Part shown: in pieces, positions 46,901 through 61,700 of the stretch | Numbering within the stretch: position 1 is the first letter of the stretch | Layout: every line of letters begins with the position of its first letter | Assembly: GCF_964204645.1 (NCBI RefSeq) | Contig: NC_134026.1 | Location: forward strand, 3,100,001 to 3,164,000 | Length of the DNA: 64,000 bases | Source: Tubulanus polymorphus | Taxonomy: Eukaryota > Nemertea > Palaeonemertea > Tubulaniformes > Tubulanidae | Direction of reading: 5' to 3' | Notes under the pieces: model-generated | The model's input: only the letters and a program-made list of their open reading frames with translations | What the model was told of the DNA's origin: nothing | Databases searched by the model: none | Program-made: the position numbers and the translations under genes

Positions 46901-49900
46901 GGCCAATGGCTAAAACATACAATTTGAGGAATTTTGGTACCCCCAAAATTTAATTTTGGAATTATAGGGTTGTTTGAGGGATTTGAGGGACTGTAGGAAC
47001 CCTGAAGTAGGAAAGAAAGATGGAAAGCTCAACTTAAAAGATGAAAACAATGTTGTCATGCATTATCTTTAAACATTGCAAATTATAGCTTGTTAGTTTC
47101 AGTAACAAAAATGCCTTTTGAAGAAAATTGCTAGAATATCTATAAACTGGCAAATAGTGGTATAAAATAAATAAGTCTGATGATAGAACTAGTTTCAAAC
47201 CACCATCACCACCACTGCCATCATCAGTAACAATGTCTCCTTCACCAGAGCATATACAAATGTATAGAAATCTATGGCCGGCGTAAGAGGTGTATCGTAG
47301 GTATTCTTTTGACATTTTCTATCGATGGTTTGATATCTGTGTACGTGTGCTGATTCAACACAGATATGATATCAGATAGCTAAGTTGTCAACGGAATACT
47401 GAAACATATACCGGGTAACGCTTATTGATTTATTTGTCATTAATGCTACCGTCCCTCCATCTGCCATTATATCAATTAGACTACTGTTAATTTTGTTCAC
47501 AATACCAGCCCAGCTTCTCTTACTGATGAAGGAGGTTTCATTCTCTTTTTATTCTATGCTAGTAATTATTAAAGAGCAGCAGACACTTGAATATTCATCC
47601 TTAAGATCCAAAGTGCAAGAAAGAAGAACAAACAGTACCCAAAATATATCAATCTCGCAAATTTTCATTTCTTATATTGTCTACTGCTCATTAAGGGAGA
47701 TGTGCTATGTTGTTAAAAGGGAATATGTGCATTGCCACAGTTTCTTTCATTTGTTTCAAACCGTCAGATTTCAGAGAAAAATCATCAGTAAACCACAGAT
47801 TAATAGCTCGCGTAATTAGACAACATATATATATATATACACAAAATCATCTGATTTATAGATTTACATATAAAATGCCTGAAACAAATGATTATTTCAT
47901 CGAAATCATTTAAAATGATGATTATGCCAAGTTTACACAGGTATTGCGATTCACACGTATTTATGTAGAAGAATGAAAACTGTTTTTTCGTCCGTTCGAC
48001 AAGTTTGTGTAAACCCGAACATCGAACAATGATTTAAGTGACAAGATTCAATTTCCATGATACGAAAATCATAGCGAGAAGAATATTTCATTTCGGAAGC
48101 AATCGAGAAATAAAAATACGATCGCGAAAAAAGTTTCCTCTTGATCGAACGACACAACATGAAAAAAGCGAACAACATCGCAAAAAAATGCTCCAGTCGG
48201 CGTCGTCGACTTTTTGAAGTGATCCGACGGTAAATCAATGATTTACTCAACAGACGCCAGCTTATATGTTTTTGAGCGACTGTAAAATGAGAACTTATGG
48301 ATTTATTTGTACGCGTTTAATAATAATATGCCGAAAAAGGATCACACCCAGTCAGTAACGTAACCAGACAACTACAACATCGACGACAACGACGCAGCAT
48401 ATTTCAGCGATGATGTTGCAATAATCTACAGACAATCAGATAATAATATTTAAAGTACGATAAATATGATTTTTATACCTAGCGCAAACTGAGTAACCGT
48501 TGTGAATACTTCACTCAAAAACTATTCAAAACCTTCCAAATAAACAAAACAGGGTTGTGTTTTCTATATGCTACTGATTTAAGCCCAGGGTTGACAACCT
48601 ATACAAGGTGGCCACTTTCCACCCATTTATAAATCCCCCGAGTTTTCCCTGATTTTTCCATGTGATTACACACAATTCCCCGAGTGAATCAGAGAAATTT
48701 CTAGGCTTGAAATGTTACAATTCATTCATTTTTTATTGAATCACGTACTGATAAAGAATTATGTGGTCAATAGCATTACCCAAATTCACAGATCTTTCCA
48801 GGTTTTTTGGTAAAATTTGTCAAAGAGTTTTCCCTGATTTTTTCTAGATTTTTCTGATTCCATAGGTATTCCAGGTTTTCCAGGTAATTGGCCACCCTGC
48901 CATAGGTTGATTAGAGTGGTTTAAGAATATGCGCAAAGTATTCACACAATGTATAAGTTTGCATGTGGAAGAACTGTATAACACTTACCCTTCTAGCTTT
49001 ACTCTGGTATTTTACCGCTTTCTTCGTGTCCATTTTGGCAGTTTCTATATAATCTACAGATTGTTCCACGTTATATTCTATACGATCTATCATCTCTCCC
49101 TTAAAAAAAAAAAACGCAAAAATTCAAGACCACATACACTGTACCATCGCGATGAAAATAAAGCATCAAACTACAAAGGTAAGGTCAACTTTATTTGTAT
49201 CGAATCATAGTTATTCGACCCATTTCTTAAATTTCTCAAAATTAAATTCAAAATAGACGTGATCATGATTTCACTAATGAATTCAGATGGTGCAACCATT
49301 TTACATCTAATCATCTTCAACATACTTGACTTTCTACAAGCATCGCCATGTCCATGAACATATCGTGAAGTTCTTTGATACTTTTCTCTAATTTCATAAT
49401 ATCCGCATGGCGAGCTTCTATAATGGCTAATGACTGTTTTGCTTCTTGCGTCTCAGTGATGATCTAAAAAAGGAGAATTTATATACATGTATATACATCA
49501 TATATATGGCATACATGTACATACAAGCAAGTAAAAGTGCATGTATGGAACATCCGTTTTTTACGTTGCTAACCGTGAAGACAGAATCATTAATTGAATA
49601 TGTTTATGTACAGTAAAACCTCTGTGCAGTGAATACTTGGTTGAGGGCAAAACGTTCACGGCAGAGAGGTATTCACTGTAGAAAAGGTACAAATCGCTAG
49701 TAAACCAACTAGAAAATTTAGGTTGGTCTCTAGAAAAAAGTGTTCATTATGGGAGATGTTCACTCTGACAAGAGGTGTTCACTAAGGGAGGTTTTACTGC
49801 ACAAGTACATCACATTTGTACATGTACATCGATGTTAATTCATGTGCAGTGGAATAAACGTACCCCTTGAGTAAATATAGCAGGATTTCCGGACTCTAAC

Positions 49901-52900
49901 ATATCTTCCAACTCTTCATTCGTCGTCGTTTTACCAGCTAGAAAAGACAAGTTGATGATAACACATTAATTTCATACTATAGACCCCTTCAGAACTGTTG
50001 GGTCTTCAGCTCTTAGCTATGGCCAAAAATGATACGGCAACTGACTAGACAGCGTCATTTCAAACATTCTAATTCCATTTCATTTTCATTTAGATAAAGA
50101 AGATATTCTAAGTAATTACTAACAGACTGAACAATTTTCTTATATAATCTTATCAATTTCAAGGTGATTATTAACATCTTTCAACATTGACATTTGTACA
50201 ACATTGCCTTATATCAAAAATACAATTTTTATGGATAAATGCCTTTTCCGCAAACCAGAATACACTGATATGTGTATATCACAAGTACAATTCATGCCTG
50301 AGACACAGTGGGTTACGTTGGTTTGAAAGACTTGGATCATTCGTAGTTAGCAGCAGAATATATCCATGCTCTGTATATGTAAAATTCCGTTCGAATTACA
50401 TGGACTCCTCAATTCCAAAAATATATTCTCGGATAGAAAACATGCACATTTTAGTGGTAAAAAATCTTTTTCAAGGGGTGGATGATAAAAAACATAGAAG
50501 AAGGGGAAGATTTGAAGATGGGACCATGCTCAACAATTGAAGTCTTATATTTCAAAATGCATTACAAATACACCATGGACACAGGTTTTGTGTTGAAGCA
50601 GGCGTCTAAAGTGCTCTCGGGAAAAGCCACCACCTTTTATTTCTCGCTAACAACAGCGCACGAATCAAGCACTAATTTCCTTTATTTCTAATCACTAATT
50701 TCCTATCATTACCTATACATCCTACATACTAGCTAAATCTGTATTATCAATTTTTTCGCAATTGAAATTAAAACTAAATATTCGTTTAACTGAAAAGTCA
50801 TTAGATAATCCTAACCATCCAAGACATGGACATACTCTGCTTTAACTAGAATTTATCACTAATAGGCAGTCATTCATAACATTCGATTTCGTATATTAAT
50901 CGACATTCTCCGCGTCAAGAATATCAGTGCTTTTCGCATCGGATTGAAATAAACGTCTTTCAAACTAATACGGATTAAAGGTTCACGCCGCGAGGTATGA
51001 AAGTTGATCCCGAACACGTTTGAAACACGAACACAATATTCTTGACTCGTGATTTTTAAGATTGTACGTTGATTAATTACATCCATCTAGCCTCACAATT
51101 GATTGTCATTTAAGGCCTAGAATCTACGCTCTATGCATAAACAAGTCTATCTACAAAATCAAAGTAACAAATACAAAATCAATAAAATTCATAATATAAA
51201 TCTTAATAATAATTACGATGTAAATGTAAACAATCGAAACTAAATAATCATTATTGATTAGTTAACTGTGACTATAAGCTATTCACTAATTAATAAATTT
51301 CTTACCTATTTATATATATATAAACATTCACAAGTAACCGCATGCAATAAAGCATGTGAATATAAGCATCCAGTGGTTAGTACATTAATTAAGTGGTGGA
51401 TAGGTGCAAGTGCAGGGCTTAGACGAGGGAGTGGGGGGTGGGGGGTTAACCTGTAAACCTGTAGAGTTTTACGGGGGGGCAATGATGATGATGATGATGA
51501 CGATGATGGGATGTCAACTACACAGAAGAAAACAAACTATCATATCTTACTGATCGCCAATTGTCGCTGGATTCGTCCTTTGCATCGATCGCGGTAGTCT
51601 ATCTGACATGCGTTGTAATCGTTCATTACTTCAACAAATTTACGTGATAATGTGGCGTGCTATAAAAATGAAACGAAAAGATGTAGAACGAAAGAAACAC
51701 GACGAAAAAACGATACGTATATATCGCACGCGCACGACGGGCACGGGCGAAACGGTCGGACCCGGTGACACACGCGTGCGCGCGCCCGCGCGGTAGTACA
51801 CACGTATAGATCAGTTCGTCGAGAGAGACGTACAGAGATGGCTAGGACGGACGATTGCAAAGAAAACGTATACCAAAAAAAAAGAAGATAATAATATAAT
51901 AAAATATAATAATAATGATAATAATAATAATAATGACGAGTAGAAGAAGGAGAAAAAAGACGCTATGTTTATTGAAAAGGGTCTTACTGATCTCCATTTG
52001 ACGCTTAATGCGTGTTTTGCAGCGTTCGCGGTAGTCTATTTGTGCTTTGTTGTAATCGTTCATCACCTCGATGAATTTACGCGAAATGGTCGAATACTAG
52101 AAAGAACACACATACAAATAATGACGTGAAAAAAATCGCCACACACACCGACGAGACGCCGGCCTTGTACGCATCATCACATCCCCGATGATGATCACCA
52201 CGAAGAGGTAAAATACGTAGAGAAATGGCAAGAAATTTCAACGATTATTGAGGAGAGCGAGGAATATAAGGAAGATTCCATCAACTGTCATGCGATTTTT
52301 CGTTTTTTTTTTCTTCAAATTTTTCGCCCAGACTTTTAAAATGTCAAAGCAATCAGTTTGGGTATTGTCGAATGCATGCGTAGAAAAGTTTTCCTACTGA
52401 TTGAAAGTTTGACGGATTCAATTATATAAGGTGGTAAAATTGGGATGGATTTATCAAAAGAATCATCTTCATTCACAATTTTCGGGTTGTGGCATGCTAC
52501 AAAGGTTTCGGGTGGGGTAGGGAAGGATATTGCTTGTTAGATCAAGGAATATTATCGTACAGAATTGTTTTTCTGGAATGAATCGTGTGGATTGAGAAGC
52601 GGTGCTTACAACAGTCTGAAACAGATATATATGGTGACCGTGGTACGCTGAAAATACAATCAACGACAACAAATTATGGGTTGAAGTTAATTCCTCAAGG
52701 GCTGGCATCCTGCACATTTGACTCAAGCCTGATCCGTGCTATCAGCTATTGTCTCAATTAAGTTTGACTCGCTCCGCTAGATCTTAATAAGTTGATTTTC
52801 AATAGATCCAATCTGCCCAAGGATTTTAACTCAGAACTGTGGATGCAGGTTTTGGAACCCTATACACAGACCAGACTACCTTATATTTCTGTCTAATGTA

Positions 52901-55669
52901 GAAGCTTTCACCCAAAATGAGAGTAATTTGACGTAGAAAATAGTACCGTAGTTAATTTGAAAATGAACTGGAAATTACTCTGGTTTTACCGGAAGTGTAT
53001 TTTGATATTTTTAGGAGTAGTTGAACTTGTAAAGAGTATAGAAACAACTAATCAGGTCTGTATACTGTCGGGTGAGGATTACAATCACCCGCACCACGCT
53101 GAACGACCATTGCTAAGATTATTCATCGTTCATTGGAGCTTCCCACCCCCTTGAGACATGAACCTCATATCAACTCGCCCGTGCCGTGACATCAACTGCT
53201 GAAATAAATCCAGAATTGGCGAAGCCGTTAATTTTCGAATCGCTCTGTAAAAGAACATACAAGAGACAATCATGTAAATGAAGTTTTCGCTGAAATGAAA
53301 AAATACTCGTAAAAAATGCGTGATAGAAATTGAAAAAACATCGAGGAAAAAGGTGAACACCAATAGAAAACAGGCTGGAATAGACCACAACCAATGAGGG
53401 ATGACCGTAGAAGCAGAAGTAAGACCAGGCGAGCTCCTTTCAGAAGAGTCCAGTCATAGAAGAAACGAAAATGATAAAACATGTAGAAATTTGATAAATG
53501 ATAATCTTTGAATCAACATGGCTGAACGAAGCCATTCAATCGACGAGACTTCAATCGGTCATCGCATCCGTCTGCAAATAATTTTCAGTTAACTGCAGGC
53601 AATCAGCTCTATGACCTGCGACATAACTAAATAAATTATGTCCTAAAGCAAACCAAATGCAATTGATTTTGTCACTTTTCTTATCATTACTAATAGTTGC
53701 CCTTCAGGTTCAACTTCAGTGCTTAACCTTTGACCTTATATTATGTAAAAGCAGCTAAATTGCCTTTTAAACGAAGGAAATCTAGTTATTATGTTCACGC
53801 AGACATATTCATATATGACAATAAAAACCTCTTAATTCAAACTTTTTGGGACTGACAAAATCGTAATCTATACTCAAGTGAATCAAATCAGTATTAGCAG
53901 GTTTTACAGAATTCACAAATCATAAATCTCATTCGTGGTTAACTTTCTGAATACAGGATTATAAAGATACTGTGGCAAGTGAGTGAAATGTGTTCGATGA
54001 TTTTTTGGAATCAGTTTTTTACCTGTGTTTTGCGTATTCGCAAATCGGCTGATGATTTGTTGGAATGTTCTTCTTGTTCAATATTCTGTTCAATAACTGA
54101 AATTTAAGAGAAATAGATTCATGAGGACAAATCATCTAGATCTTTATGAAGATGGTAATATGCAGATGATTTCCTGATTCGTTTAGGAATAACAACTGCA
54201 TTGCCCTTACCTTTTAATTTGCCCCTCACTTTGTTTGCAGTTTTCTTGATATCCGACATTAATTCTTCTAATTCACCTTTCATTTCTACAACACATTAAA
54301 AAAATTGAAAATAACATATCAGGAAAAGATTTCACAATAGGCTATTAGGACAACTGAAATAAATTGAGTTCATTTTCAACTGGATCAAAATTGGAGTTCA
54401 TTTTCAATAAATGATATTTCAATGTAGTTCCTGGATAAATGGACTCCTTTTTTTATCTGAATTAAGTGAAAATCCGGGTGCAAAAACCCAAATTAAGCGA
54501 ATTCTACAATGTTTTCTTGTCTTCATTTTGCTTGAGATATTGATAATACGCAGGAAACGAATAAGGGAAGATGTAACTTTTTCATTTAAAAAATGGCATT
54601 GCGGGAAAGATCGTCAACATTTTTTACAATGGTTTCCTTCGTTGGATTATTACGGTCTGCGGGGTAAGGCTAAATGCTACTATACATTATCAGACGATCA
54701 TATAAATTACACATCATCGTAAAATGGGTTGTTTAAACGAATAAACACGATTATGAGGGCGCCAGTAAAATGTCTGACAAACCAATACAGCAGCAGCAAC
54801 AGCAGCAGCATTATCATCAAACAAACAGCACGAACAGCAGAAATAATAATATCCGACTGTCCCAGATTTCAAATAAATAGTCAGTCATATAGGCCTAAAT
54901 GATCAACTGTTATACTGACTGACCAATACAGATCAGTCATTCCGGGATATCCAGTATTACAGTACACTCCTCCTGAATTGGTTGTGTTTATCTTAGTAAA
55001 CCGGTAATTCAGTGGGTTTTTTATAAGCAAATTTGTATCCTTGACACAACTAATCTCAAATTCCGTAATCGGTAATACTGAATCCAACTATACTGATTTA
55101 GGCGTATTTAGTCATCTGTACAACTACAAACTAGACGAAAATGTTTGATCGCCTATTTCTCAAAATTGAAAGAGTATTAAAGGAGTTTGTGACAGCATTT
55201 TCCGTTCAACGAAGCAAGAATTCGTAGGGACTCTGCAATCAGTCAGTCAGGTCATGGTGGCCAACACACACACAATCATTCAGTAGCCAGGTCGCCCTGA
55301 CCTGGAGGAGCAACTGCTTCCATTCCGTCCAAAGCATTTGACGAGCTAACCAGTCATGCGTTGTCGAGACTCAGCATTAGATTCAGTTGGCCGGGTAAGT
55401 TAGCCAGCCGTTAGGGCTAGCCGTGAACGCACTGACAGTAGTAACAGCAGTGAACATCACTTAATGAATTCATTTGTTTCACAGATTGATTCTTAGATGT
55501 TGTAACACACACTCAGTTTCTACATGTTTAATGTTTAATCAATAATAATAAGCGGGCTACATTCCAATTCTCGTTCTATCACTGTCAATTTCGACTGATA
55601 GAGCGTCGTAGTGCTGATTATATCTAGCCTTACAGTGCTTACACGAGCTGCTGATTTTTATCATCACTA

Positions 55670-55716
<47 letters not shown>

Positions 55717-58700
55717 ACGCAGCCACTATACCCCGATAACGACTTCTGCCACTACATACCAGTCCAGAAAAGCGACGAAACAAGTATCACTTTTGGCTGA
55801 ATTCGGGAAATGGACGCGGTCGGGTCAGGAAGGAATTTTTATACAGTTCCCCAATTCAATCTTACATCGACAGGGTTTTAATGGCCCCGCAGGAGACACA
55901 CTGACTGATGGCCAGAAAGCGGTGATCCTACAGTACATGCCATTAGGGTCGGCAACTTGCATGTTTGACAGCATAAAATTTCAATCTTCCTCATGAAATA
56001 TACCAATTACAACTAATATATATCGCCGATGCGACATAGAAGATAGGCGATAGTATGCAATATCCAAAATCATTAGACTAAATATATAGAGTTTATAGCG
56101 AAGGGGATCTGTCATCGTGAAGCTACTCATTAATGAGCTTCGTTTTCATTATTCAATTGGTTAAAATGAATAAGTTTTTAATTCGCTTATATCCACTCAA
56201 AAAGAGATATCATCATATCAGTGTTTATATATATATATATATATAACGATTCCATCAGGATGATAAACTAACAGATTGACTGTTTTCAATGAAATCAATC
56301 CCGTCAATATTTGCGCACATTTTTGGAAATTCTCAAGTTATACGACGCAGAGACTGAGAGCAGCTGATGGGTCGAATAAAGACAAGGAACATGATTTTTA
56401 TTTGCATTTGAGGAACAGAACGAGGAAGAGAGGCATACAGTGAGAGGAGAGAGAGGGAGAGAGGGAGGGGAGAGAGACACTTAAGACGTGATCAATAGCC
56501 GGATATGATGAGACAATCATAAGCTCATCGCTCTTCAGTGAAATGCCAAGAATTTACTGGTGGAATCATTCAAATGACATTAATATATAATATGAACTCA
56601 CATGAAGACGTAATGACGCGGGGGTACAGGGTTCTGCCTGGTAACCTCATTTCATACCTCTACCCCTAAGTTATAGATAGCCAGCCGAGAATAGGCCGGC
56701 AGATTCAAAGTGAATATAACTGCCATCGACGAAGTGTTTTTTCATAAATTTTGTGATTAAATTTGTAGTAAGACATTTAGGCATAGGCCTATAGCCTAAA
56801 ATTCAAAATAGAAGGTGAATTTCATTTTGAGGCCATTTTCTGATTACCTCTTACATGGCCAGAAAAAAAAATTTCATAGCTTTTCCAGGGCCTGAAAAAA
56901 ATTCCCCCTCTCCAAAACTCGCAAGAACCTCGGGGGCATATTTTTAGTGGGTGAAACAAGACGATTTACGGTAAGATCTTCAGCTTCAGATCGATGTATT
57001 AATTTTTATTCGACTTCCTGGGGTAAAACAGACAAACACAGATTCATCTACTCGAATATAATCCATCTGTAACGCGATATTAACCTAAACCGACGCAACG
57101 TATTATTATCAGTTTCCCCCCCCTCCCCATACAGAATTAGCCGCCAGTAAATCATTACACGAAGCTGTACTGTAACTGTCTGCTGTATTGTTGTCATGGC
57201 CCTTGGGGGCTAAAACACGGATTTCGAGGCACCAGGAGATCCGGGACTGACTCTATTGTAAAGAAAATCCATAAAGTACCGTTCCAGGTATGAAACCAGT
57301 GCAAGCAAGCGGGAACATCCAGATCTAATACATCATAAGTAAGAAATGAGAACCCTAGCATAATAAGTAATAATAGGTCACCCAATTTTGATGTAGCAGC
57401 AGTAATATAATGTACGAGATATATATATATATATATATATATATTACATACTCAGTTTGAGACAATGTAATAAATCTTTCATTAATATTAGATGTCAAAT
57501 CAGTCGATTTATGTCAGTTAGTCGGTACATCGTTAATAATGGTTCTCAGATGCGGTGAAAGAGTAGAAAATTGCGAGCGTCGAGTTATTGTAACTGATAC
57601 GAGACACGGTCGATGTGATCAAATATTTCTAGCTTAGACCATCGAGCGTGAGAGGCGGATTTCAGATACGTGGCCTACTTTTTGGGATGATTGGTTGACG
57701 TATACTTGATGGCGTGATACAATTCTATCTCTGAACACCTTTGAGAAATTACATTACTTTGAAAAAGATTGAAAGGGACATGATACGACCCTGCCGATTC
57801 TATAACCGGGGATGCATCTCCATAATCAGAGCAACGTATCTGAAAATCATCGGAAAAAAGCTTTATAACAACTACTGAAGCACATAGTGTTACTGTTGTG
57901 CTCAGAATTCATCGAAGCCGTATACAGAGAGAGTGAGTAAGCCAGCTAATGATCACAGCCTGCGCGAGTACTTAGTGCGTAACAGTCACTGTCATACAGA
58001 AAATCACTGCTTAACCGAGATACATCATTAGCAGAAAAAAAGCATTAATAATACACCGTATAAAGTAAGATGAGACACGTCAATGTGATATTAATATTTT
58101 CATTTTTTCCACGTCTCATCGTGTGATACGTATATTCTAGAAGCTTCCAGCGGTTCGATGATACTCGAGTATAAATTCACGCGACGGATTCTAGGGACAT
58201 TTTCCGATTCTCGTCGAATATTTACGATGAGAAGACCGCAACACCGGGGCGCACAGTTTTACAAACGTTAGTAATCAATGTTTTTCGAGCGTTGCAGAAC
58301 TGAAAGAACACGCACTTAGTCAAGAATGTGAGTTGATAAAATTAAGGTTCAGTCAAATGCTAGTAATGATAATAGAATCAGATTCATATTCAAGCAAAAC
58401 ACATATTTCGGCAAGAGGGGCTGCATTCGTTCTTTGGAGAAATATTGGATCGTGGACACCGAACACAAACGTTTCGAGGTGTGGACTTCTTTTGAAAATA
58501 AATCCTATTTGGCGCGATCTCACATTAAACCGACTATTTTTATAAGGCTTCATAGTCGAATAAGCATCGAATGCGCATCGACATCGACTACAGTAGCAGC
58601 GGATCTTTGAACACGGGTGATTGATTTCTAGAGGGATTCATAATAGAAAGTGCAGCAGGGTTGGCCGCCTTTTTAAAACCTGTTACGGAGAAGCTGTTGA

Positions 58701-61700
58701 GAGAGAGAGGGGGGAGAGAGAGGAGACAGAAGAGCCCAGGTGATTACTGTATGGCCTATGTGATTTTCATCTCAGCAATGCCCCGAGAGATCAGTTTAAT
58801 CAACTAAGTAACGTTCATCTCGAGACAACAGTACAGACACTACTACGCCCGATCGATATTATCATGGACTATCTAAATCTTCTGTTCCTCGTCGTCAGTA
58901 GCGGAATTACGATGAAACATAATAATATATATATATGTCGTATATATATATATAAGATTTCATTGGTCAGATATAACTTGAGGGGACAGTGTTCTGAATA
59001 CCGGTCGGTCGTATGTTCAGATTTCTGCGGCTGTTGCGAAATTCTCGTCGAAAGCTCGCTGAGATATGAGTAATTGCAGTTGATGCGGTCGGTTTTTATT
59101 CCGAGCACGTCACAGACCCTTTGTATATCAGGCCGGCTACGACTCGACGAATCAGGGAATAATGTACAGTAGACCGTGGTGATATGATAGCGCATACACA
59201 CTGCAGATAGAGAGAAGAGAGAGAGAGAGAGAGCGGGAGAGAGAAGAGAGAGAGAGAGACAATCTTGTGATCAATTGTGACAGAGTAGAGTCAGCCAATG
59301 CAACCTTCGTGTATTCTATGAAAACACCAGTTCCTAGACGGATCAATACATTGCCAATCCCAGGCTAGCAGCTTATCCAATTATTTCCTATCAAATCCCG
59401 TTTCTAGGCGAAGTACATAAGCGCGATGCGAAACGCGACGCTCAACCTTGGATACGAAAGGCGCATTAAGATGCGAATATGCTGTGTAAACAGTGACAGA
59501 CTATCGGGTGCGAGATTTCCGAACTCGTTATAATGTTTCAACATCCGCTGAGACGCACAACGCGGGCTCCGATGGAATCTATTAAATTTTCATTTAAACC
59601 GTCGAGGTGTCGTATCGCCGCGGCGCGCGTACCGCGTTGAAGAAACACACCGGCGCCAGACAATACCCGCTCGCCGAGCGGCGCAATTCTCGATACAACC
59701 GTTTTTCGTGAAGTTACCGAATTAACATTTTCACTTTGCGGATGAAATAACGACGAGACGACCTTCGTTCTCGTATCTAACGAAAGCTCAAGAAATCTCG
59801 GTAGATTTTCACGACAAGAAGAGGCGCGCTATACAACTTAGCTACATCGCTATCGAAAGCTGGATACTTTAATCTTCAGACGATTCATACATAATTGAAA
59901 AGAGAATGGTTTTGTGCGCGGCCAGTAGCTATCACAACTACAGCTATTGCCGTAATAGACAAATGAGAAGTCACAATATCATACAATATACATAGATATA
60001 TAGATATTGAACGGCTTGAGTCGGTTCACTATTGCCGCATAGTAGCGAGTGACCATAACTACCGCACAGCAAGGTGAAGCAGTTCCATTTCATGTGCAGC
60101 TTTATAGAGAGATGAAGTCCACGCCTACACTACGTTAGCATTATCTGAAAAATCAATTGCCATCTAATGCCATACTTCACTTTCTCCTCGACAGATCAAC
60201 CGAATAATCCAAATGAAAGCTCAATTTGTTTGAGCTTTATATGGGAGCAATAGCGAATAGTGATAGAAGGTGATATCTGATAACTAGGACCGTAGTAAGA
60301 GAGCTAAGTGCTTGTACCGAATACCGGACCGTTGAAATCGGCTTTCAAGGATAGCTTGCAAGCGAATTCAAAGCGAAATAGATATAGTAACGAAATTTCC
60401 AGACAGGTGCTTACCATTACCTAATCAGCCAAATAAAAACCTTCCTTTCATAGTTGAATAAATGCTGAAAACCTAAGTGAGTTTCTACTTACTATCATCG
60501 CTTTGAGGGGCTGACAATATTGCACTATGTTTCTTTTTAACTTCGTCCACATTCGCCGATATTTTATCGATCATCCCGCGTATCTCTTCCACCTGAATAC
60601 AAACATCCGCGATAGAAATTTCGATGATTCGATTAAAAAAAAAATCTATTCATATTTTCAGTCGTTTTTTACTACATTTATTACCTGCTCAAAGAATTCT
60701 TCCATAAATCCCCCGCTGTCCATATTGACAGCCACATCGTCAGGTACATCATCATCATCGCTCTGAGCCTGAAACAGACGAGAAAAACTTTCGAAAAACT
60801 AGCGTAACAAAATTACAGATAGGAACAGGGCTGATAAGTGAACCCGCAATTGACGATGTTTAACGATATTTTTGTTTTTGATATTTCAACTAAACCATCA
60901 GAGAAACAAAAATGAGAAGTCAAAGCCACCGTCACTCAAATGTGATAGGCCCTACCTAAGAAACCTACATGCTACTCGCTAATAGAAAACTCAAGCCCCT
61001 AGTTGAGGTGAAAAATCTAGAGTTAAGAAGGAAATTATCTGAATGAACAATTTTCTCATCTTAAGGTAGATTACCAATCATTAATCCCCTGGATTGGAAG
61101 GGATGCTTGTCATTTAAGGCCGATAATCATTAGGCATGTGAATGACGACTGGATCTGTTGAGAATAGTTGCTACCAATTCTAGGCATAAGTTTCATAGCA
61201 AAAGTCAAATAGGCCTACATGGCAAACGAAACAACAGCTGACATTCAGATTAACAAGACTTTCTGAAGAAATGGTTTCTTTCCTCAACTATAAGACATTA
61301 GCCTATCATAATCCTTATCAAATCGTCGTGTTCTTTTTATCTACAACCCTAATGGTCTAAACACAGCTGTAGAGTTTGTGCAGCAAAATAAAAAACAAAG
61401 CCTTGATTTATGATTAATCCTATTTAGAAGAATGCCAGTTGGTTGAGCAGATTTGATACTAAAAAATTATATCACCAGAATGCCCCGAAAAATCAAATGG
61501 CTTTTCAGCGTGAAATGAAGAGAGACATTAATTATACGTTACAAACCACAAGAATATCAGGCCTAAAATGGAATAACTACTTAAGGATTATAGAATGTCA
61601 AAAATGATCAAATCACTTCATCTTTTACCAAGAACTATGAAACTAGGTATCGACTAAACAGAGTGATTCATACTACAGGGCTACATACAAATAACAGTTA

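Larger units (their letters stand above)
54286..60492. other. Syntaxin-1 intron 3 (6.2 kb)
   Basis: No exon recognised. It holds copy 2 of the dispersed repeat (54925-55060), a CAG/CTG repeat pair (54790-54820 and 55671-55712), AT runs (56227-56246, 57419-57445) and GA-rich runs (56440-56475, 58690-58732, 59208-59262). A search for alternative versions of neighbouring syntaxin exons found none. Confidence 0.5.

Noticed and set aside
51660-51860. Minus-strand frame around 51660-51860 and plus-strand frame 51608-51796
   Set aside because: Created by intron sequence and a CG/GC-rich low-complexity tract beside Hc exon b; no similarity.
53130-53482. Minus-strand frames near 53130-53482 as an additional syntaxin exon
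   Set aside because: They follow a plausible acceptor but do not match Habc in sequence, length or phase.
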